Source: Paractinoplanes lichenicola
Lineage (GTDB): Bacteria > Actinomycetota > Actinomycetes > Mycobacteriales > Micromonosporaceae
Assembly: GCF_016785085.1 (NCBI RefSeq)
Contig: NZ_JAENHO010000008.1
Location: forward strand, 434,001-498,000
DNA: 64,000 bases
Direction of reading: 5' to 3'
Under the pieces are notes generated by a model. The model saw only the letters and a list, made by a program, of their open reading frames with translations, was not told the DNA's origin and did no database searches. The number at the start of each line of letters is the position of its first letter. Position 1 is the stretch's first letter. A program made the translations under genes and the position numbers. Positions 1 through 6,580 of the stretch are shown here, one piece after another.

Positions 1-260
1 AGGTGGGCAAGTGGTATCACCTGGTCGGGGTGCGCGACACGGTGAAGGGCGAACTGCGCCTGTACGTCGACGGTGAGCTGGCCGGAACGGCGAGCTCGTG
101 CCTGCCGCAGGGCGCGCCGACCGGAAACACGGTGATCGGCCGGGGCAAGTACAACGGCAACCCGGTCGATTACCTGGACGGCACGGTCGACCAGGTGCAC
201 CTTTACGACCGCGCTTTGTCGGCCGCCGAGATCAAGGAGTTGTACGCCTCGAACAATTGA
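1..260 (+). CDS. C-terminal fragment of a LamG/concanavalin A-like lectin domain protein (5' end outside window)
   Basis: The frame is open from the window edge to the TGA at 258-260. The roughly 85 visible residues are the last part of a LamG-like jelly roll: a WYHLVGV strand, a LRLYVDGELAG strand, a VIGRGKYNG turn, and the closing stretch DQVHLYDRALSAAEIKELY. This closing stretch is the usual C-terminal strand of LamG_3/laminin-G-like modules on secreted actinobacterial carbohydrate-active or cell-surface proteins. The N-terminal part, and hence the protein's function, is not visible. A strong hairpin terminator follows at 275-310. Another LamG protein lies at 59182-60117. Confidence 0.8.
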   Translation, partial: VGKWYHLVGVRDTVKGELRLYVDGELAGTASSCLPQGAPTGNTVIGRGKYNGNPVDYLDGTVDQVHLYDRALSAAEIKELYASNN

Positions 261-274
261 GGTTCGTCAAGCCG

Positions 275-310
275 AAAGCGTCGCGCCGGGGCATTACGGC
301 GCGGCGCTTT
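275..310 (+). terminator. Intrinsic terminator after the LamG gene
   Basis: A 13-bp stem (275-287 with 298-310, one G-T wobble) and a 10-nt loop are followed by a pyrimidine-rich CTTTCTTCTC tract. It sits 15 nt after the stop codon and could also serve the convergent gene ending at 342. Confidence 0.75.
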
Positions 311-341
311 CTTTCTTCTCAGTCGAGCATTTCCTGCTTTT

Positions 342-992
342 TCAGTCGAGCATCTCCTGCAGCGAAGTGGGACGGGCCGCGGGCTGGGTCCGGCGGCGGG
401 CCTCGGCCACGTCGGCCATCAGGTCGTCCCAGTCGGGGTCGGAGCGCAGCGGGGCCAGGCCGGCCGGGCCGCCGACGCGGGCGTTGGCGTATTCCCACCA
501 GGCGGCCACCCGGACGGGCCAGAGGCCGACCCGGACCGCGCCGGCCAGGAAGCACCGCTGGGCGAGCAGGGTGGCGGCCAGGGTCTCCGGGTCGAGTTCG
601 GCCGCCGGGTTGTCGATGGTGCGGCCCAGGGCCCGCACGTCGCGGTGCATCTCGGAATACGAGATCAGGGTGGGCATGGCCGGGATGCGGCGGTGCGCGC
701 CCGGCTCGACGAGGTCGTCGGCGTACACCGGGTTGAACACCATGTCGTCGACGGTCACGATCAGCGGCAGCACCTCGCGGCCGCGTTTGAGGTCGAGCTG
801 CACGGCCGGCGCCCGGGTCGGCACGAACACCGAGGCCGCGTCAACCACCTCGTCCGGGTCGAGCTGGGCGGTGTCGCCGATCGCGGGGATGTGCACCCAG
901 AGCAGGCCTCGCTTGATCTTGACTTCGACCCCGGGAACCTCGGCCAGCGCCTCGGTCAGCTCGTATACCTGCACGCGTCCGTTATACGTCAT
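342..992 (-). CDS. Hypothetical protein, about 216 aa
   Basis: I do not recognise the family. The ATG at 992 begins MTYNGRVQVYELTEALAEV. The protein looks soluble: no signal peptide, no membrane segment, mixed alpha/beta composition, and two Trp-rich stretches near the C-terminus (GLWPVRVAAWWEYANARVG). The frame stays open far upstream into the antisense of the cellulase, but the third-position GC pattern and protein-like composition support only the part downstream of 992. No strong Shine-Dalgarno sequence is visible. It is divergent from the cellulase gene, so the 243-nt gap 993-1235 should hold both promoters. The last codons (QEMLD-stop) are duplicated just downstream, see findings. Confidence 0.7.
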   Translation of the reverse strand: MTYNGRVQVYELTEALAEVPGVEVKIKRGLLWVHIPAIGDTAQLDPDEVVDAASVFVPTRAPAVQLDLKRGREVLPLIVTVDDMVFNPVYADDLVEPGAHRRIPAMPTLISYSEMHRDVRALGRTIDNPAAELDPETLAATLLAQRCFLAGAVRVGLWPVRVAAWWEYANARVGGPAGLAPLRSDPDWDDLMADVAEARRRTQPAARPTSLQEMLD

Positions 993-1115
993 CAGCCCAA
1001 ACTCGGCGCGATCACCGCTCCGCCCGCCCCGCTCCCACCCCTCCCGCTCCGGCCCCGCCCTCTTCAGCCCCGCTCGCCGGCTTCTTATGGGCCGGTTGTT
1101 AACAGGCGATTGCGG

Positions 1116-1129
1116 TGGGAGCGCTCCCA
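1116..1129. promoter_or_regulatory. CebR-type operator upstream of the cellulase gene
   Basis: TGGGAGCGCTCCCA is a perfect 14-bp palindrome 107 nt upstream of the GH6 start. It is identical to the CebR box known from Streptomyces, where the LacI-family repressor CebR controls cello-oligosaccharide uptake and cellulases and is released by cellobiose. The match is seen directly; control by CebR here is inferred, since no cebR gene lies in the window. Confidence 0.85.
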
Positions 1130-1235
1130 TGTCATGCTGTCGAAACAGCCGGGGAGCGATGCCCCTCGATGTATCCCCGGTTGATCCCCCGGGCCCCCTA
1201 TGGGGGTGCCGCCGCATGTCTCGAGGAGCCACCAC

Positions 1236-2996
1236 ATGAGACCTGTCCTCATCCGCGGTCTGACCGCGGCCGCCGCCGCCTCGCTCGTCACGGGGGTCGG
1301 CATCTTCGCCGCCACCAGCGCGAGCGCGGCGGCCGGCTGCCGGGTCGACTATTCCGCCAACAGCTGGAGCACCGGGTTCACCGGCACGGTCAACGTGACC
1401 AACCTCGGTGACCCGATCTCCGGCGGCTGGCGCGTGACCTGGGCCTTCGCCGGCAACCAGCAGATCACCCAGGGCTGGAGCGCCACGATCACCCAGTCCG
1501 GCCAGAACGTGACGGCGACCAACCCGTCCTGGGCCGGTTCGCTCCCGACCAACGGCAGCGCGAACTTCGGCTTCAACGCCAGCTACTCGGGCACGAACGC
1601 CAACCCGGCCACGTTCTCGCTCAACGGCGTCGCCTGCACCGGCGCGACCGGCCCGACGACCCCGCCGCCGGGCACCACCCCGCCGGCCACGACGCCGCCG
1701 GCCACCACCCCGCCGCCGACGACCACGCCGCCGCCGGCCGGCAGCAAGGTCGACAACCCGTACGCGGGGGCCAAGGGCTACGTCAACCCGGAGTGGAAGG
1801 CCAAGGCCGACGCCGAGCCCGGCGGCAACCGGGTCTCGAGCAACCCGACCGCCGTCTGGCTGGACCGGATCGCCGCGATCGAGGGCACCGACGACAGCAG
1901 CTCCAACGGCTCGATGGGCCTGCGGGACCACCTGGACGCGGCCCTCGCCCAGGGCGCCGGCTACATCCAGTTCGTGATCTACAACCTGCCCGGCCGGGAC
2001 TGCGCCGCGCTCGCCTCCAACGGTGAGCTCGGCCCGAACGAGCTGCCGCGCTACAAGTCCGAGTACATCGACCCGATCGCCGCCATCCAGGCCGACGCGA
2101 AGTACCGGAACCTGCGGATCATCAACGTCATCGAGATCGACTCGCTGCCGAACCTGATCACCAACACCTCGGGCCAGGCCGGCGGCACGGCGACCTGCGA
2201 CACGATGAAGGCCAACGGCGGGTACGTGCAGGGTGTGGGCTACGCCCTGAACAAGCTGGGCGCCCTGCCCAACGGCTACAACTACGTCGACGCCGCCCAC
2301 CACGGCTGGATCGGCTGGGACTCGAACTTCAACCCCACCGCCGACATCATGCTGCAGGCCGCGCAGGCCTCCGGCAGCGTCAACAACGTGCACGGCTTCA
2401 TCACCAACACGGCCAACTACTCGGCCCTGCGTGAGCCGTTCGTGCAGCCCACCACCCAGGTCGGCGGGCAGAGCGTGCGGCAGTCGAAGTGGGTGGACTG
2501 GAACCAGTACACCGACGAGCTGACCTTCGCCCAGGCGTTCCGTCAGCGGCTCGTCTCGATCGGCTTCAACTCCGGCATCGGCATGCTGATCGACACCAGC
2601 CGCAACGGCTGGGGCGGCTCGGCCCGGCCGACCGCGGCCAGCACCTCCACCAACGTCGACACCTTCGTCAACGAGTCGCGCATCGACCGCCGGATCCACG
2701 CCGGCAACTGGTGCAACCAGTCCGGTGCGGGCCTGGGCGAGCGCCCGACCGCGGCCCCGGCCAGCGGCATCGACGCGTACGTCTGGGTCAAGCCCCCGGG
2801 TGAGTCGGACGGCTCCTCCTCGCTGATCCCGAACGACGAGGGCAAGGGCTTCGACCGGATGTGCGACCCGACCTACACCGGTAACGCCCGCAACGGCAAC
2901 AGCCTGAGCGGTGCCCTGCCCAACGCGCCGATCTCGGGCGCCTGGTTCTCGGCGCAGTTCCGCCAGCTGATGGCCAACGCTTACCCGGCGCTGTAG
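1236..2996 (+). CDS. Secreted GH6 cellulase (cellobiohydrolase type) with N-terminal CBM2
   Basis: The protein hydrolyses beta-1,4-glucan outside the cell. The ATG at 1236 is preferred over the upstream in-frame 1200 because GAGGAG at 1223-1228 is correctly spaced. Order: Sec signal peptide (about residues 1-35, ending SASAAAG); a CBM2 cellulose-binding module of about 100 residues bounded by cysteines (GCRVDY to VACTG); a Pro/Thr linker of repeated TTPP units; a GH6 catalytic domain. The motif VIYNLPGRDCAALASNGEL is the GH6 signature with the catalytic Asp in RDC. IEIDSLPNL, DAAHHGWIGW, WVKPPGESDGSS and CDPTY are also typical. The residues around the signature resemble actinomycete exo-acting cellobiohydrolases (Cel6B type) more than endoglucanases, but the exo/endo assignment is an inference. 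The gene has a CebR box upstream and a terminator downstream, so it is probably monocistronic. Confidence 0.93.
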   Translation: MRPVLIRGLTAAAAASLVTGVGIFAATSASAAAGCRVDYSANSWSTGFTGTVNVTNLGDPISGGWRVTWAFAGNQQITQGWSATITQSGQNVTATNPSWAGSLPTNGSANFGFNASYSGTNANPATFSLNGVACTGATGPTTPPPGTTPPATTPPATTPPPTTTPPPAGSKVDNPYAGAKGYVNPEWKAKADAEPGGNRVSSNPTAVWLDRIAAIEGTDDSSSNGSMGLRDHLDAALAQGAGYIQFVIYNLPGRDCAALASNGELGPNELPRYKSEYIDPIAAIQADAKYRNLRIINVIEIDSLPNLITNTSGQAGGTATCDTMKANGGYVQGVGYALNKLGALPNGYNYVDAAHHGWIGWDSNFNPTADIMLQAAQASGSVNNVHGFITNTANYSALREPFVQPTTQVGGQSVRQSKWVDWNQYTDELTFAQAFRQRLVSIGFNSGIGMLIDTSRNGWGGSARPTAASTSTNVDTFVNESRIDRRIHAGNWCNQSGAGLGERPTAAPASGIDAYVWVKPPGESDGSSSLIPNDEGKGFDRMCDPTYTGNARNGNSLSGALPNAPISGAWFSAQFRQLMANAYPAL

Positions 2997-3016
2997 CCGA
3001 CGGGTAAAGAGGACCG

Positions 3017-3053
3017 CCGGACCCCGCTCTAACCCACGAGGAGCGGGGTCCGG
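3017..3053 (+). terminator. Hairpin terminator of the cellulase gene
   Basis: A perfect 13-bp stem, CCGGACCCCGCTC (3017-3029) with its complement at 3041-3053, encloses an 11-nt loop. It starts 21 nt after the stop codon. No long U-tract follows, as is common in actinomycetes. Confidence 0.75.
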
Positions 3054-3070
3054 TGTACTACAAATGAGAA

Positions 3071-3817
3071 GTGGACATCACCAAAGTCGGTTGGACCTCT
3101 GCCGGTCGTCGCCTCACCGCGGCGGCCGGCAGTGTCGTGGGGGAGCGGTACGACACCAACTACGACGTGGTGCACCTTGACCCGGGCGGCCCGCTGGCGG
3201 TGGTGGCCGACGGCATGGGCGACGGCCCCGGCAGCACGGTGGCCGGCAGCACGGCCGTCGAGGTCTTCGTGCGAGAGGCCGCGGTGGGTGACGGTGCGGC
3301 CGCGCTGCGGGCCGCGGTGGCCCAGGCCCAAGAGTCCGTACGCGGGGCGGGCCGCACCCTGGCCGGGCTGACCGGCTGCACGCTGACCGCCCTCGTGGCG
3401 GCCGGGGACGCCTCCGCCTGGATCGTGCAGCTTGGCGACTCCCGGGCCTACCGCCTGCGCGACGGCCTGCTCGACCTGCTGACGGTCGACCACACGATCG
3501 CCTGGGTCGGCCTGCTGCACGGCTGGTTCGCCCACGACTCGCCCGAGGCCGCGGCCGCCCGTTACCGGCTGACCCGCTACGCCGGTCACCCCGACGGCCC
3601 CGAGCCCGACCTGATCAACGTGACCCTGCGGCCCGGCGACGTCTATCTGCTCTGCACCGACGGCGTCTCCGACCAGCTCACGTACGAGAATCTGACCCGG
3701 GTGCTGGCCAACGACGACCCCGGCGCCGCCGTGCACGCCCTGCTCGACGACACCCTGACCGCGGGCGGCCGCGACAACGCGACCGCCGTGGTCATCCGCG
3801 TGGAGCGCAGCGTCTGA
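3071..3817 (+). CDS. PP2C-family Ser/Thr protein phosphatase
   Basis: A cytoplasmic metal-dependent phosphatase of 248 aa with no membrane segment. The metal-binding PP2C motifs are in order: VVADGMGDG (about residue 50), GCTLTAL, QLGDSRAYRLRDG (about 125), VDHT, CTDGVSD (about 200) and the closing GGRDNATAVVI. The length fits a bare PP2C catalytic domain. The GTG at 3071 is the only reasonable start; the ATG at 3064 is out of frame, and the ribosome-binding site is weak. It is isolated between the cellulase terminator and a convergent gene. It resembles the stand-alone phosphatases that reverse Ser/Thr kinase signalling. A second PP2C lies at 17890-18606. Confidence 0.88.
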   Translation: MDITKVGWTSAGRRLTAAAGSVVGERYDTNYDVVHLDPGGPLAVVADGMGDGPGSTVAGSTAVEVFVREAAVGDGAAALRAAVAQAQESVRGAGRTLAGLTGCTLTALVAAGDASAWIVQLGDSRAYRLRDGLLDLLTVDHTIAWVGLLHGWFAHDSPEAAAARYRLTRYAGHPDGPEPDLINVTLRPGDVYLLCTDGVSDQLTYENLTRVLANDDPGAAVHALLDDTLTAGGRDNATAVVIRVERSV

Positions 3818-3845
3818 TCCGACCGCTCAGACGCCGCGCGACCGT

Positions 3846-4014
3846 CGGCTGTTGCTGCTCAGACGCCGGCTGACGGCCAGCTGTCGCTCTGACGCCGGGC
3901 GGCCGTCGGCTGTTGCTCTGACGCTGGGCGGCCGCCGGCTGTTGCTCTGACGCTGGGCGGCCGCCGGCTGTTGCTCTGACGCTGGGCGGCCGCCGGCTGT
4001 TGCTCAGACGAGGG
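3846..4014. repeat. Tandem 29-bp repeat, about six copies, between convergent genes
   Basis: The core CGGCTGTTGCTCTGACGC recurs at 3907, 3936, 3965 and 3994 with exact 29-nt spacing. Two degenerate copies start near 3846 and 3876. There are no unique spacers, so it is not CRISPR. The period is not a multiple of three and the last unit overlaps the stop codon of the gene on the minus strand, so the array is non-coding. Confidence 0.9.
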
Positions 4015-4450
4015 CGGCCGGCAGCAGGGCGAAGGCGCCGACGATGATGGCGACGCGGACGTAGTGCAGGCGGTCCCAGCGCTTGCCCTGCTCCTTCCAG
4101 TCGGCGGGCCGGTTCTCGGGGGTCCACTTCTTGCTGCGGTTGTTGATCGGGACGAGCAGCAGGAGCGACATGATCACGCTGAGGATCAGCAGCGCGCCCG
4201 AGGCGATGACGAGGCCGGTGCCGTCGTCTCCCCAGTCGGCGACGGCCCAGATCACGACCAGGATCAGCGAGCCGATGTACCAGACCGGCATCGCGGCGCC
4301 GAGCATCCGGCCGCCGTGGGCGCGACCCAGCTGACCGGCGTCCTCCGGGAGCGCGTCGAGGATCCGGTTGAGGACGAGGGCGACGGCGAGCTCGACCCCG
4401 ACCAGCAAGCCGACGCTCACGATGGTGACAACCTGAAGTGCGCTGAGCAT
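4004..4450 (-). CDS. Small four-helix membrane protein, DUF1772-like
   Basis: The 148-aa protein has four predicted membrane helices: the N-terminal VVTIVSVGLLVGVELAVALVL, GAAMPVWYIGSLILVVIWAV, LVIASGALLILSVIMSLLLL and the C-terminal VRVAIIVGAFALLPAALV. After helix 3 it has PINNRSKKW, a pattern common in DUF1772 (anthrone oxygenase-like) proteins, where a conserved Asn/Arg loop precedes a WDRLH segment. Function is unknown; the fold relates to small membrane oxygenases or stress proteins. It is divergently transcribed from a TetR regulator across 91 nt that carry two palindromes, so it is probably the regulator's target. The stop codon lies inside the 29-bp repeat array. Confidence 0.8.
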   Translation of the reverse strand: MLSALQVVTIVSVGLLVGVELAVALVLNRILDALPEDAGQLGRAHGGRMLGAAMPVWYIGSLILVVIWAVADWGDDGTGLVIASGALLILSVIMSLLLLVPINNRSKKWTPENRPADWKEQGKRWDRLHYVRVAIIVGAFALLPAALV

Positions 4451-4468
4451 GATGACCCTTCCTGATAT

Positions 4469-4532
4469 CTAGCGTTGCTAGATGACGTGGCAACGCTAGC
4501 ACTGCTGCCGCTCGGATGTCTAGCGGTGCTAG
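4469..4532. promoter_or_regulatory. Paired palindromic operators in the TetR/DUF1772 divergent promoter
   Basis: Two near-identical palindromes, CTAGCGTTGCTAG (4469-4481) and CTAGCGGTGCTAG (4520-4532), lie 51 nt apart, centre to centre, between the divergent starts. A partial third half, CAACGCTAGC, is at 4491-4500. The second copy ends 9 nt before the TetR ATG. This fits autoregulation plus repression of the membrane protein. Binding by this TetR is inferred. Confidence 0.75.
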
Positions 4533-4541
4533 GATCGCTGC

Positions 4542-5120
4542 ATGTCGGTACAGGAACGTAAGGAGCGCGAACGAGCGATTCGCGAACGCCTCATCTTGGC
4601 GACGGCCCGCGAGCTCGCCGAGCAGCAGGGCTGGGAGGCGGTCACCACCCGCCGGCTCGCCGAGCGCATCGAATACAGCCAGCCGGTCCTCTACAGCCAC
4701 TTCCGGGGCAAACGCGAGATCATCGGCGCCGTCGCCGTCGAGGGCGCGGCCGAGATGGCCACCGCGCTGCGGGCCGCGGCGGCCGCCGCCGACGGCCCGC
4801 GCGCCCGGGTGGCCGCCCTGGCCCACGCCTATCTCGACTTCGCCGCGCGCAACCCGGCCGTCTATGACGCCATGTTCCAGCTCGACGGCGGCCTCGACTT
4901 CGCGACGGCGGACACGCCGGAGCCGCTCAAGGACGCCTTCGCGGCGCTGCTGGAGAGCCTGGGTGAGGTGGCCGGCGACGACGTGCACCCGGGCGTGGTC
5001 ACCGAGGTGTTCTGGGCCGCCCTGCACGGGCTGGCCACCCTGACCCGCTCCGGGCGGCTGCCCCCGGCCTTCGCCGAGGGCCGCACGGAGCTGCTCGTCG
5101 ACCACTTCGCCCGGCGGTGA
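4542..5120 (+). CDS. TetR-family transcriptional regulator
   Basis: 192 aa. An N-terminal TetR helix-turn-helix spans about residues 10-60 (RERLILATARELAEQQGWEA, then TTRRLAERIEYSQPVLYSHF and the conserved KREII). It is followed by an all-helical ligand-binding domain of the TetR_C_33/WHG type (YLDFAARNPAVYDAMFQ, VFWAALHGLATL). The ATG at 4542 begins MSVQERKERERAI. It is divergent from the DUF1772-like membrane gene and separated from it by paired CTAGC palindromes, so a local repressor role is likely. The ligand is unknown. A hairpin follows the stop codon. Confidence 0.92.
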   Translation: MSVQERKERERAIRERLILATARELAEQQGWEAVTTRRLAERIEYSQPVLYSHFRGKREIIGAVAVEGAAEMATALRAAAAAADGPRARVAALAHAYLDFAARNPAVYDAMFQLDGGLDFATADTPEPLKDAFAALLESLGEVAGDDVHPGVVTEVFWAALHGLATLTRSGRLPPAFAEGRTELLVDHFARR

Positions 5121-5128
5121 CGGACGGC

Positions 5129-5160
5129 GGCTGACCCGCGCCCCACGCGCGGAGTCAGCC
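5129..5160 (+). terminator. Hairpin terminator after the TetR gene
   Basis: GGCTGAC (5129-5135) pairs with GTCAGCC (5154-5160), extended inward by CGCG pairs around 5137-5150. It starts 8 nt after the TetR stop codon. A second hairpin, GGCCGGGGTG/CACCCCGGCC, lies at 5213-5234. Confidence 0.65.
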
Positions 5161-5291
5161 ACCCATCCGCTCGGCCTCGCTGTGCTTCGCTCTCGCGGGA
5201 CGGCACCTTCACGGCCGGGGTGCCCACCCCGGCCGGACCGATGTCGCGCCCGTCGGGAGACACGGGCGAGGCGGTGAGCCGCATCGATGTC

Positions 5292-5305
5292 CGGCACATG
5301 TGCCG
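5292..5305. other. Perfect 14-bp palindrome in an intergenic region
   Basis: CGGCACATGTGCCG is a perfect palindrome in the 277-nt gap between the TetR gene and the convergent gene ending at 5398. It could be an operator, but neither neighbour starts here, so its role is open. I see no gene in 5161-5397. Confidence 0.5.
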
Positions 5306-5397
5306 AACGTAGTGGCTCGCGGGCTGTTGGTAAACGAACCTAGCGCCACCAGGCCGTGGGGACCTTAAAGGCAGCGAAACGTATTTGCAGGAATCTC

Positions 5398-6225
5398 TTA
5401 ATTCCGCCGCCGGCGCGGCATGCTCTCGAAGCCGGTGGGCATCGCCTGGGTCTCGGTCTGCCACGCCGGCTGCCGCCGGTTGCGCAGCCGTAGCCGCAGC
5501 AGCATGCCGACCCCCAGGAAGACCATCAGCGCGCCCACGATCAGGCCCACGCCGAGCACGTTCGAGCTGTTCGAGGCCGGGGTCAGGGCCGCCTGGTCGG
5601 TCGCGGCGGGCGCCGCGTCCTGCGTCTGTTCGTCGACCGGCTCGTCCTCGACGGGCGCGTCCTCGGTCGGCACGGCCGAGGGGGTCGGCGACGGGCTCGG
5701 GCTCTCGCTCGGCTCGGCCGCGACCGGGCTGACCACGCGGGACTCGGTGCCGGTGGAGCTGAGCAGCCGGCCCGCCGCGTCGAAGGCCTGCGCCTGGAAG
5801 ACCACCTCACCGTCGTCGGGGCCGGTGAACGCGATGTCCCAGCGGCCGGTCACCGTGCGGTCCCGGCAGAGCTGCCCCGGGTCGAGCCGCTCGTCGACCA
5901 CGGTCGCCGTCTCGTCGTCGACCCCGGCTCGTACGGGGAAGGACTGGTTGTTCTCGACCCGGGTCACCCGGACCTGGTCGAGGCTGATGCCCTTGGTCTC
6001 GATGCTCAGCGCCCACCGCACCTTGAGGCAGCGCAGGCCGCGATCGGTGGAGGCGACCGCCGTGAGCGTTCCGGCGTTCTTGCCGGTCGTGAAAGTCTGG
6101 GGCGCCTGCCCCACCTTGACCTCGAACCCCGGCACGTCGGCGCGCGCCGGGGAGGCCCACGCCAGCGTCGCCACGGCGACGAGGACAGCGCTGATCCGAG
6201 TCCCCCCTCGGGCCAGGTGCCGCAT
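5398..6225 (-). CDS. Secreted, C-terminally membrane-anchored protein of unknown function
   Basis: 275 aa. Of three clustered ATGs, 6225 is preferred because AAGGAG lies 9 nt upstream of it. There is a Sec signal peptide (about residues 1-29, ending ASPARA) and an extracellular domain of about 150 residues that looks beta-rich (FEVKVGQAPQTFTTGKNAG, WDIAFTGPDDGEVVFQAQAF), with a probable disulfide pair (LRCLKV and QLCRDR). A Pro/Ser/Glu/Asp-rich stalk follows, then a C-terminal membrane helix (VGLIVGALMVFLGVGMLLRL) and an Arg-rich cytoplasmic tail. I do not recognise the extracellular fold. It stands alone in its transcription unit, and a role at the cell envelope is inferred from topology only. 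Confidence 0.8.
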   Translation of the reverse strand: MRHLARGGTRISAVLVAVATLAWASPARADVPGFEVKVGQAPQTFTTGKNAGTLTAVASTDRGLRCLKVRWALSIETKGISLDQVRVTRVENNQSFPVRAGVDDETATVVDERLDPGQLCRDRTVTGRWDIAFTGPDDGEVVFQAQAFDAAGRLLSSTGTESRVVSPVAAEPSESPSPSPTPSAVPTEDAPVEDEPVDEQTQDAAPAATDQAALTPASNSSNVLGVGLIVGALMVFLGVGMLLRLRLRNRRQPAWQTETQAMPTGFESMPRRRRN

Positions 6226-6580
6226 GCCGATCATCTCCTTCATGACTGAGGCCACAGGTGATGGTTCGCAGCGGAGGGCCGAAAGGTTCACCGGGTGCGC
6301 TGGGTCACTGGCTCGTGACGCCTTATTTTTCGCTTAGGCAACTGTTTCTCCGGCATGTCTTCGCAGCTCAGAGCCCATATGGCAGGGGGCACTGCAAACT
6401 AGGCGACAAAAGAACCGTCAGGCGTTCATCCGAACCCGCTCGCGGCACGTAGTTGGGGGATGGGCAGGGACCGGCCGATGCCGATCGCTGCCCGGCAACA
6501 ACGTGAAGCAGGGGGCACTCCCCACGGGTGCCTGCGTCCCACCGCCCACGGGACGTGACCGCTGCGGAGAACGAGGAGTT
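6226..6580. other. Divergent intergenic region, 355 nt
   Basis: It separates the divergent envelope protein (start 6225) and the redox operon (start 6581), so it must hold both promoters. It is locally AT-richer around 6322-6352 (CTTATTTTTCGCTTAGG). I see no ORF with coding character here and no clear riboswitch or palindrome. Confidence 0.6.

Noticed and set aside
993-2699. Open minus-strand frame continuing upstream of the hypothetical gene 342-992 (785 aa in total)
   Set aside because: It is antisense to the GH6 cellulase, rich in Gly/Arg/Val shadow composition, and has no ribosome-binding site; only the part below 992 is protein-like.
3846-4014. CRISPR array
   Set aside because: Units are contiguous with no spacers and no cas genes are near; it is a tandem repeat.
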